Position numbers and translations under genes: made by a program. A stretch of DNA of 5,694 bases. Source: Thermodesulfobacteriota bacterium (GTDB lineage Bacteria > Desulfobacterota > DSM-4660 > Desulfatiglandales > HGW-15). Below the pieces are notes generated by a model that saw only the letters and a program-made list of their open reading frames with translations, was not told where the DNA came from and did not search any database. The DNA lies in assembly GCA_025454125.1 (NCBI GenBank), contig JALOPA010000172.1:1-5694 (forward strand), read 5' to 3'. This document shows, piece after piece, positions 1 through 5,096 of this stretch (its first letter is position 1; each line of letters opens with the position of its first letter).

Positions 1-1355
1 GTTTTACGTACCGGGCGAGTGATGGAGTGCTGCAGAGCAATACCGCTACGGTGACGATTACGGTGAATGCGGTGAATGATGCGCCGGAGGCGGCGGACGA
101 TGCCATCTCGACCCCCGAGGATACAGCGGTGAATATTGCGGTCCTTGGGAACGACACGGATGTGGACAGCGCCGTGCTGACGGTGACTGGGATCACACAG
201 GGGTATCACGGGACGGTGGGGATTAACGGGGATGGCACGCTGAGCTACACCCCGGCCGCAAATTATAGCGGTTCGGATACCTTTACGTACACCGTGAGTG
301 ACGGGGCCTTGACCGATACGGCGACGGTTAGCGTGATGGTGACTCCAGTGAACGACATGCCGACGAGCAGCGGCATTCCTGATGTGACAGTGGATGAAGA
401 TGCCTCTGATACGGTCATCGATTTATCGGAGTTTTTTGCCGATGTGGACCTCCCCTACGGAGACGAGCTTGCCTACACCGTGACCGCGTCCGGCTCGATT
501 CCCATTCTGGCGCTTCTAGACCAAATCAGTCAGGCCAGTTATACCGATATTCATCAAGACCTCCTGTACACCCACTTGGGGGACAACCGCGGACTGACAG
601 GGGCTCAACACGACCTCGCACGGGACAACATTTTCGACTACTTTGAAGATCTGGGCTTGGCGACCAGCCTCGACCCGTTCACCTACAGCAGCAAGACCTA
701 CTACAATGTTGTCGGTGTCCAACCCGGAGCGGTTCGGCCAAATGACATCTACATCCTCGGAGCCCACTACGATTCTGTGAATAACCCCGGCGCTGATGAC
801 AATGCCAGCGGTGTCGCCGCCGTCATGGAAGCGGCTCGTATCCTCTCGACATTTGAGTTCGACGCGACGCTCGTCTACATTGCCTTCGACCGTGAGGAGC
901 AAGGACTTGTCGGATCTACGTCCTATGCCAACAAACACGCATCGGACAACATCCTAGGGATGATTAGCTTCGACATGATTGCCTACAATCCAGCAGGGGC
1001 GAACCACAACACCCTGCGCATCTATGATGGAGACGGCACGGATGATCCCATCATGCAGGAGATGCTGGATTCCTTCAACGCGTTAGGTTATGGCAGAGGG
1101 ATTACCGCTGTCGACAGTGGGTCGATCGGACAAAGCGACCATGCACCCTTCGACCAGAGGGGATTCGAGGCCGTCCTGCTTATTGAATACGGCGTTTGGA
1201 GTAACCCATATTATCACAAGTCCACAGATGCCGTCGAGACGGCAAATTTTCTGGACTACACCTTCGCGACCAGCATCACGGCCGGTGGCGCCGGTTACAT
1301 GGTTTCTCAAGCTGGCTTAACTCCGGCTAACCTTCCTCCTGGACTACCTCGATAA
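1..1355 (+). CDS. Giant surface protein, C-terminal part: cadherin-like repeats with an inserted M28 zinc peptidase (5'-partial)
   Basis: The frame is open from base 3, reading FTYRASDG before the GTG at 27, so that GTG is an internal Val and the true start is upstream. Numbering from codon 27, residues 1-112 are cadherin-like/Big_9-type repeats (PEDTAVNI, GNDTDVD, FTYTVSDG, VNDMP). Residues 113-156 are the first half of another cadherin-like domain (VDEDASDTVIDLSEFF). Residues about 157-432 are an M28 peptidase. Its visible co-catalytic zinc set is H247 (GAHYDS), D258 (ADDNASG), E290/E291 (DREEQGLVGS), D316 (SFDMIAY) and H372 (SDHAPF). Enzymes of this family are aminopeptidases or carboxypeptidases; the substrate here is unknown. 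The repeats imply export and a place on or outside the cell. The frame stops at 1353-1355 in the middle of a cadherin-like domain whose remainder continues in the +1 frame, so the stop is probably a frameshift artefact or lesion. Confidence 0.88.
   Translation, partial: FTYRASDGVLQSNTATVTITVNAVNDAPEAADDAISTPEDTAVNIAVLGNDTDVDSAVLTVTGITQGYHGTVGINGDGTLSYTPAANYSGSDTFTYTVSDGALTDTATVSVMVTPVNDMPTSSGIPDVTVDEDASDTVIDLSEFFADVDLPYGDELAYTVTASGSIPILALLDQISQASYTDIHQDLLYTHLGDNRGLTGAQHDLARDNIFDYFEDLGLATSLDPFTYSSKTYYNVVGVQPGAVRPNDIYILGAHYDSVNNPGADDNASGVAAVMEAARILSTFEFDATLVYIAFDREEQGLVGSTSYANKHASDNILGMISFDMIAYNPAGANHNTLRIYDGDGTDDPIMQEMLDSFNALGYGRGITAVDSGSIGQSDHAPFDQRGFEAVLLIEYGVWSNPYYHKSTDAVETANFLDYTFATSITAGGAGYMVSQAGLTPANLPPGLPR
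3..362 (+). repeat. Tandem cadherin-like domain repeat, period 279 bp
   Basis: The segment starting at base 3 (FTYRASDGVLQSNTATVTITV, ending VNDAP) recurs at base 282 (FTYTVSDGALTDTATVSVMV, ending VNDMP). The offset is exactly 279 bases, or 93 codons. This is the usual spacing of repeated beta-sandwich units in bacterial adhesins of the cadherin-like/VCBS-like type. Only the end of the first unit and one complete second unit are visible; more copies are expected upstream. Confidence 0.8.
495..1320 (+). other. M28 peptidase module inserted within a cadherin-like domain
   Basis: Sequence on the left (VTVDEDASDTVIDLSEFFADVD, then LAYTVTAS) is the first half of a cadherin-like domain. Sequence on the right, in the +1 frame from 1336 (LLDYLDNRYGVAEVTIRATD, then VEDTFKVTVNP), is the second half of such a domain. 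The intervening stretch is a full-length M28 catalytic unit with all five metal ligands and both acidic catalytic residues. Codon choice changes at the junction: the repeats favour GTG, GCG and GAT, whereas the insert favours GTC, GCC and ATC/ATT with more C-ending codons. The insertion reading is an inference from domain order; the exact edges are approximate. Confidence 0.6.
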
Positions 1356-1455
1356 TCGGTATGGGGTTGCTGAGGTTACGATACGAGCAACGGACAGCGC
1401 CAGCCTGCACGTAGAAGACACTTTCAAGGTCACGGTAAATCCTGTTCAAAACCTG
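1321..1455 (+). pseudogene. Second half of the interrupted cadherin-like domain, in the +1 frame (frameshift junction)
   Basis: The upstream gene ends in frame at 1355. The frame used by the downstream protease domain is open from 1321, just after TAA at 1318-1320. Read in that frame, this stretch gives LDYLDNRYGVAEVTIRATDS followed by VEDTFKVTVNPVQN, the typical end of a cadherin-like repeat. It runs without a break into the protease domain at 1456. No ATG, GTG or TTG occurs in this frame before 1456. One extra base (or two missing) in the 1321-1352 overlap would explain the split; the pyrimidine-rich CTTCCTCCTGG around 1331-1342 is a plausible site. It could be a sequencing error, a real mutation or, less likely, programmed frameshifting. 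Confidence 0.75.
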
Positions 1456-2127
1456 ATGGCTTCACAGGCGGCGGCCGGTAAGGCCGATGCGGCAAATGCT
1501 CTAACGGATGAGGAGCTGCAAGGGATCGTAGCAGAAGCGATCGGAAGGTGGAGTCAGGCGGTCATCCTCGATGGCAGCGCCGAAGAGGCGCTCACCAAGG
1601 TGAGATTCCAGATCGCAGACCTGTCCGGCATTGCTCTAGGCCAAGCTGCTCCGGATTTGGTGCTGATCGACCTGGATGCAGCTGGGTGGGGCTGGTTTGT
1701 TGACGCTACGCCGTTCAATGACGTGGAGTTCGGGCTTAGCCTGAGCGATGTGGAAAAGACGGCTCTGGCAACCAGCCCCGCCTTTGGCCATATGGATCTG
1801 CTGACGGTAGTTATGCACGAAATGGGGCATGTGCTCGGGTTTGAAGATCTTGACCCGAACGCAGGAGCTCTCATGAGCGGAAACCTGGATGCCAGCACAC
1901 GGCGCCTGAACGACAGCACGCCTGAGAGTCCAAAACCGGTTGAAGTGGACGACTTGGCCGGCAGGGATATGTCCATCTCGCTCTGGGGTGCTAAGGACAA
2001 CAAAGCCTCCTGGCTCGAAGACTTCCTGGTCGATCTGGGGGGAAAGAAGGATAACCCCTTTGACCCGACAGGCAAGGTCAACATCTCGATTCCTGGAGCT
2101 AACGGAGGAAGCAAGAAGAAAGTGTAG
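1456..2127 (+). CDS. Metzincin-like zinc protease domain, C-terminal part of the giant surface protein
   Basis: The 223 residues from this ATG hold an extended zinc-binding motif HEMGHVLGFED (H121, E122, H125, D131). This is the HExxHxxGxxD form, with Asp as third ligand instead of His. M140 in ALMSGNL is a candidate Met-turn. The N-terminal part (LTDEELQGIVAEAIGRW) and the FGHMDLLTVVMHE strand/helix resemble a matrixin-like domain that I associate with the C-termini of very large bacterial repeat proteins. The tail after residue 165 is short and charged (ends GGSKKKV), with no LPXTG, membrane helix or clear anchor. The ATG at 1456 has no Shine-Dalgarno and lies inside continuous homology from 1321, so independent translation is unlikely. 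It is best seen as the end of the upstream gene, separated by a frameshift. Activity and substrate are unknown. Confidence 0.75.
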   Translation: MASQAAAGKADAANALTDEELQGIVAEAIGRWSQAVILDGSAEEALTKVRFQIADLSGIALGQAAPDLVLIDLDAAGWGWFVDATPFNDVEFGLSLSDVEKTALATSPAFGHMDLLTVVMHEMGHVLGFEDLDPNAGALMSGNLDASTRRLNDSTPESPKPVEVDDLAGRDMSISLWGAKDNKASWLEDFLVDLGGKKDNPFDPTGKVNISIPGANGGSKKKV

Positions 2128-2150
2128 AAGGGCTTCGCTATCTGTCGTCT

Positions 2151-2178
2151 GGGGCCCTATGCACAAGCACAGGGCCTC
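2151..2178 (+). terminator. Hairpin after the surface-protein gene, possible terminator
   Basis: GGGGCCCT at 2151-2158 pairs with AGGGCCTC at 2171-2178 (eight pairs including one G-U). An inner TGC/GCA stem around an ACAA loop extends it. It starts 23 bases after the stop codon at 2125-2127. The following bases (TTGGTCT) are only weakly U-rich, so it may be an inefficient intrinsic terminator or just a 3'-end stabilising hairpin. Confidence 0.5.
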
Positions 2179-2205
2179 TTGGTCTACATGGCCAAGAATC
2201 CCATA

Positions 2206-2222
2206 AATCCTGTTAATCCTGT
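2206..2222 (+). repeat. Short direct duplication AATCCTGT x2
   Basis: AATCCTGT occurs at 2206-2213 and again at 2215-2222, period 9, within an AT-richer intergenic stretch between the hairpin and the promoter. Its position suggests a small dispersed intergenic repeat rather than an operator, but with one locus in view this cannot be tested. Confidence 0.4.
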
Positions 2223-2245
2223 CTGAACGAGGCGAGAGATTCCCA

Positions 2246-2274
2246 TTTCCAAACCTCTTCCTTTCAGGTATAAT
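2246..2274 (+). promoter_or_regulatory. Sigma-70-type promoter for the four-gene cluster
   Basis: A perfect -10 hexamer TATAAT lies at 2269-2274. Exactly 17 bases upstream is TTTCCA at 2246-2251, matching four of six positions of TTGACA. Transcription would begin near 2281, giving a leader of about 68 bases before the ATG at 2349. The leader contains a weak GGCCT (2296-2300) / AGGCC (2318-2322) inverted pair. No clear operator was seen. Confidence 0.65.
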
Positions 2275-2333
2275 AACCACAACTTTTTTGCTGGAGGCCT
2301 TTCGTGCGAATGATCGGAGGCCGATAACTTCTT

Positions 2334-2340
2334 GAGGAGG
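2334..2340 (+). promoter_or_regulatory. Strong ribosome binding site for the DUF2299-like gene
   Basis: GAGGAGG ends eight bases before the ATG at 2349. This is near-optimal complementarity and spacing, and it fixes that ATG as the start. Confidence 0.8.
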
Positions 2341-2348
2341 AACCATTC

Positions 2349-2837
2349 ATGAGCGAAGCTGAAAAAGACGTGAGAGACAAGATTCAGAGCTGGTTGATGG
2401 CCGAAGGATGGAACATTGCCGAGCAGGCCCATCCTGAGCTGGCGTGGCTGATCAGGGCCGAAGATGCGGGCGGACGAAGGGTGCTGATCGGCCAGAGCAA
2501 AGTGAGACCGGATCTGATCCACCTGGAAGCGCGTGTAAACGTTGCAGATGAGCATCGGGGAAAGTTCGAAAGCCTGCCCGCCGAAAAAAGACGGGATATT
2601 CTGTGGAAGCTTCGTTTCCGCCTCTTGATGATGAACATCGATTTTGCAGGGGTCGCCGAGCCCATGCAGGCGGTGCTGCTCACGCAGCGGATTTACCTGG
2701 ACGGCCTGACCAAGGACGGTTTCATCCAACGCTTTATTACTGTGCGCAATGCCGTGATCGCTGTGATCTGGTCGATCATGCAGGACCTCGAAGGCGTGGA
2801 ACCGCCGGCCGAATCCACCAAGACCAAGAGCCACTGA
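2349..2837 (+). CDS. DUF2299-like small cytoplasmic protein
   Basis: This 162-residue protein has no signal peptide or membrane segment. Its order of features matches my recollection of DUF2299, a family best known from archaea: an N-terminal helix (KDVRDKIQSWLMAEGW), a beta-rich middle (VLIGQSKVRPDLIHLEARVNV), a conserved-looking helix (ILWKLRFRLLMMNIDFAG, about 84-101), then IYLDGLTKDGF (115-125) and a hydrophobic helix RNAVIAVIWSIMQ (133-145). The extra 17-residue tail is hydrophilic. The family has no established biochemical role that I know of, so none is assigned. The gene follows a clear promoter and a strong ribosome binding site and is first in a co-directional cluster with a radical SAM gene. 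A stable hairpin just after the stop codon may separate or differentially stabilise its message relative to the downstream genes. Confidence 0.8.
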   Translation: MSEAEKDVRDKIQSWLMAEGWNIAEQAHPELAWLIRAEDAGGRRVLIGQSKVRPDLIHLEARVNVADEHRGKFESLPAEKRRDILWKLRFRLLMMNIDFAGVAEPMQAVLLTQRIYLDGLTKDGFIQRFITVRNAVIAVIWSIMQDLEGVEPPAESTKTKSH

Positions 2838-2843
2838 TGAAAA

Positions 2844-2882
2844 AGGCTGCCCGATGCTGCACAAAAGAGCATCGGGTAGCCT
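2844..2882 (+). terminator. Strong 15-bp hairpin lacking a U-tract between the first and second cluster genes
   Basis: The stem pairs 2844-2858 with 2868-2882 (AGGCTGCCCGATGCT against AGCATCGGGTAGCCT). It has one G-U pair (2849/2877) and a nine-base loop, GCACAAAAG, and begins seven bases after the stop codon. On the + strand it is followed by ACCATTCG, not a U-run. On the - strand it is followed by TTTTT (complement of 2840-2844). It could be a partial terminator, an mRNA-stabilising element, or a block to antisense transcription. The role is uncertain; the structure itself is clear. Confidence 0.6.
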
Positions 2883-2952
2883 ACCATTCGAGAAGATCCT
2901 TCTTGTCAGTCCGGATGAATAAAGAAAGGCTCGTTCGGCAACGCCGGATTCC

Positions 2953-4131
2953 ATGAAAGCAAAAGAAGAAAAAGGGCAAACCCGGGTTCCTTGGGACAGC
3001 TCCAAGGCGAGAACCGTGTACTCCAACGCTTTCCATGCGGCAAGCGGCCGGGAGGAGGTGGTGCTTCTCTTCGGGCAGTGCGTTCCTGCTCCCAGGGGCG
3101 AGCCCGAACAGAGGCTGGGGTTCATGGAAAGGATCGTGCTCAGTCCTCTGGTGGCCAAGCGTTTTGCCGGTGCGCTTCAAAACGCCGTTCGGGCTCACGA
3201 ACTCGCCTACGGCCCATTGGACAAGGAACCCCCGGCCACCGAGCCTGCCTCGCCTCGCGGGGCAGAAGTCCTGGATGATAGAGCCCGCCTGCTTCTCGGC
3301 CTTGTGGGGAAGCTCGAAGCAGTGTATGGGCTTGAGCGGTCTTTCAAATCCACCGAGAAAACCCTGCTGCCTAACCGCTTCCTCGTGACCCTGAGCAAAG
3401 AGGAAATAACAACTCAGGCCCGTGAGCGACTGTTGGACATTTGCAGCCGCATCCGCATGCCTGAGGAATTCCTGGATCGGTACAAGGAGCACCTGTCGTT
3501 TGCCAAATACGTTCATTTCGGATTCGAGGAAAACGAGGGGAGTTCCCTCTACAAGGCCTACCTGGAGTTTCCGCCCAAATGGGAATCGGAGTTCTTGAAC
3601 CGACCGGCGGGCGGTGATTCCTTCACCCTGTACCTGGGGTTCAAGTGGGATGCGTCAGGGAGCGGAAAACGGGCCCTCTCAAGGTACACCTGTTATCCCC
3701 TGATCTCGCCGGAGCAGATGATGTCCAGGCTGGCAGGCCTCTACGAGGGTTCCATGGAAAGGGAGTCTCTGGTGGTTGCGAAGGGGTTTCTGGAGGCAGC
3801 GTTGGGCAGGACCGGCCATGACCAGATCCTTTACCTTGAGGTGAGCGAAGACAACAACCCAAGGCGGTCTTTCGACATCAATATGTACCGGGCGAAGCTT
3901 CGGCTGGAAGATCTCCACCCCCTGCTTCTGCAGATGTGCCGGCACTTTTCGATTACCCCTGAAAGATTTAGTGCCCTTTACGATTCGGTCAAGTCGAAAC
4001 GATTCGGACACGTCAGCGGGGGCATCGACAGAGAGGGCAAAGAATTTCTGACCGTCTACTATGGCGTTGAAGAGCATCCTAACGAAACGGGTGCGCCCTA
4101 CCTGGGGTGTGCCGGGCAGGAAAGAAGTTGA
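2953..4131 (+). CDS. Uncharacterised protein: DUF3467-like N-terminus fused to a helix/beta-hairpin repeat region
   Basis: The product is 392 residues with no signal peptide. ATG 2953 is the first start after an in-frame TAA at 2920, but it has only a weak Shine-Dalgarno. GTG 3016, within ARTVYSNAF, is a possible alternative. Residues about 20-88 (ARTVYSNAFHA, EEVVLLFGQ, RIVLSPLVAKRFAGAL, AYG) fit the DUF3467 pattern, in which a beta segment is followed by an xSPxxAKRL-type helix. A linker (90-106) leads to residues 108-375. There, beta hairpins (YVHFGFE to LYKAYLEF, 187-206; FTLYLGFKW to RYTCYP, 224-249; ILYLEVS to DINMYRA, 292-314; HVSGGID to LTVYYGV, 353-372) alternate with amphipathic helices. 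The strand residues K201/Y203, R244/T246/Y248, N310/Y312 and T367/Y369 recur in an x-Y pattern. I do not recognise a family for this part. An alpha-beta-beta-alpha (ABBA) barrel is one hypothesis. The TGA is nine bases before the radical SAM ATG, so co-translation is likely. Confidence 0.8.
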   Translation: MKAKEEKGQTRVPWDSSKARTVYSNAFHAASGREEVVLLFGQCVPAPRGEPEQRLGFMERIVLSPLVAKRFAGALQNAVRAHELAYGPLDKEPPATEPASPRGAEVLDDRARLLLGLVGKLEAVYGLERSFKSTEKTLLPNRFLVTLSKEEITTQARERLLDICSRIRMPEEFLDRYKEHLSFAKYVHFGFEENEGSSLYKAYLEFPPKWESEFLNRPAGGDSFTLYLGFKWDASGSGKRALSRYTCYPLISPEQMMSRLAGLYEGSMERESLVVAKGFLEAALGRTGHDQILYLEVSEDNNPRRSFDINMYRAKLRLEDLHPLLLQMCRHFSITPERFSALYDSVKSKRFGHVSGGIDREGKEFLTVYYGVEEHPNETGAPYLGCAGQERS

Positions 4132-4140
4132 GAACCCGCC

Positions 4141-5055
4141 ATGACGCGCTATGCCAGGGTAGACCTCAGCACCTACGTCGTCATCTCCATCTGGTTCGGC
4201 TGCAACAGCCGCTGCACGATCTGCATGCTCGGGGAGATGAAGGAAGAGCTTCCCACCATTGGCTTCGACCAGTTCAAGAGAGTTCTGCACCGAATCAGGG
4301 AGGATGCTACATATCAGAACCTGATTCTCTCTGGTGCAGAGGTGACCACCTTCGGGGATCTGAACAGGTACGTTCGATTTGCCGGATCCTTGGGCTGGTT
4401 CAAGAAGATCCAAATACAGACGAACGGCAGAAGGCTGGCCGACAGGGACTACATCAGGCATCTTGTCGACTGCGGCGTGAATGAGTTTTTTGTGAGCATC
4501 CAGGGCCTTGAAGCCGTTCACGATGCGGTTGCGCGAGTGCCCGGCGCTTTCCAGGAAACCCTGGAAGGCATCCGGAACCTGAAGGAATTCAATGCCAACG
4601 TCATTTCCAATACGGTACTGACAAGAGCCAGTCTCCCTGACATCCCAGAGCTCTTTGCCCTCCTGCTCAGCGAAGGGGTCAGCGAGATCCAGTTGTGGAA
4701 TTACTTTCCCATGGAAAGAAGCGACACCAGAAATCTTGTGGTGAGCATGAAGGAGTTCGCCGCTCTCCTCCCCGGACTGCTGTCCCTGGGAGAGGATGCT
4801 GGGAAGGCGCTGGTGTTCAAGAGTTTTCCCTCCTGTCTTTCCAGGGGCGAGCCTGGCTTTTTCGACGGCTTGTTTCCTGTGACGGTGCTTCCGGACATGT
4901 TCTGGAAGGGGTTCAGCGAGTGCGGGTTCGGGGCCTGCTTTCACCGGCAGAGAGGCGCCTGTCGCGTGAGGGAGTGCTGGGGACTGTCCAGTGCGTACCT
5001 TGAGAAATACGGGGACGAGAGGGACCTGTTGACGCCGCTGATAGCTGACAGCTGA
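4141..5055 (+). CDS. Radical SAM enzyme with a Cys-rich C-terminal tail
   Basis: This 304-residue cytoplasmic enzyme has the canonical CxxxCxxC motif C21-NSR-C25-TI-C28, which binds the 4Fe-4S cluster that cleaves S-adenosylmethionine. Further barrel features are SGAE (64-67, in the place of GGE), QTNGRR (93-98), FVSIQG (117-122), GAFQETLEGIRNL (135-147) and SNTVLTR (156-162). The tail has C232 then C261, C266, C274 and C279 in a C-x4-C-x7-C-x4-C arrangement, followed by WGLSSAYLEKYGDE. This could hold an auxiliary iron-sulfur cluster but does not match standard SPASM spacing. The reaction is unknown; peptide or protein modification is a reasonable inference. The ATG lacks a strong Shine-Dalgarno (AGGA at 4118-4121 is 19 bases away) and follows the previous stop by nine bases, suggesting translational coupling. 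The last residues (IADS) and the TGA are encoded by a repeat element, so the original C-terminus may have been altered. Confidence 0.9.
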   Translation: MTRYARVDLSTYVVISIWFGCNSRCTICMLGEMKEELPTIGFDQFKRVLHRIREDATYQNLILSGAEVTTFGDLNRYVRFAGSLGWFKKIQIQTNGRRLADRDYIRHLVDCGVNEFFVSIQGLEAVHDAVARVPGAFQETLEGIRNLKEFNANVISNTVLTRASLPDIPELFALLLSEGVSEIQLWNYFPMERSDTRNLVVSMKEFAALLPGLLSLGEDAGKALVFKSFPSCLSRGEPGFFDGLFPVTVLPDMFWKGFSECGFGACFHRQRGACRVRECWGLSSAYLEKYGDERDLLTPLIADS

Positions 5056-5070
5056 AAGCTGATAGCGGCG
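5033..5070 (+). repeat. 38-bp imperfect palindrome built from AGCTGAN heptamers, overlapping a stop codon
   Basis: Heptamer units run CGCTGAT (5036-5042), AGCTGAC (5043-5049), AGCTGAA (5050-5056), AGCTGAT (5057-5063). The outer arms CGCCGCT (5033-5039) and AGCGGCG (5064-5070) are perfect reverse complements. The central CAGCTG (5049-5054) sits exactly on the symmetry axis, and AGCT blocks pair inside. The element contains the radical SAM stop codon TGA (5053-5055). There is no U-tract after it, so it is not a classical terminator. Confidence 0.75.
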
Positions 5071-5083
5071 CAAGGGGTTCTCC

Positions 5084-5089
5084 AGAGGA
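5084..5089 (+). promoter_or_regulatory. Ribosome binding site deciding the start of the last gene
   Basis: AGAGGA lies one base before ATG 5091 but seven bases before the in-frame ATG 5097. The second spacing is workable, so 5097 is the preferred start. Confidence 0.55.
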
Positions 5090-5096
5090 AATGCCT

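Noticed and set aside
1554..2346. Two overlapping minus-strand frames (186 and 236 codons) over the metzincin-like region
   Set aside because: The + strand encodes the zinc motif and flanking domain features; the antisense products have no recognisable domain.
2281..2348. Riboswitch or attenuator in the leader
   Set aside because: Only a weak five-base inverted pair (GGCCT/AGGCC) is visible, with no recognised aptamer core or terminator.
2550..2876. GAGCATCGGG occurs at 2550-2559 and again in the hairpin at 2867-2876
   Set aside because: A single 10-base coincidence; the second copy is explained by the hairpin arm and the first by coding sequence.
2903..2931. Possible internal promoter with TTGTCA at 2903-2908
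   Set aside because: No -10-like hexamer at 15-19 bases downstream (AAGGCT region).
2184..3158. 324-codon minus-strand frame crossing the promoter and the DUF2299-like gene
   Set aside because: It spans an intergenic promoter, a hairpin and two + genes, with no recognisable protein pattern; a shadow frame.
4129..4131. TGA as a selenocysteine codon joining two genes
   Set aside because: No SECIS-like hairpin recognised right after it, and the downstream ATG starts a normal-length radical SAM protein.
3679..5073. 464-codon open frame on the minus strand
   Set aside because: It lies antisense to two + genes with clear motif conservation (radical SAM Cys motif, DUF3467 pattern). Its product is low in recognisable domains, and long antisense frames are common in GC-rich coding DNA.
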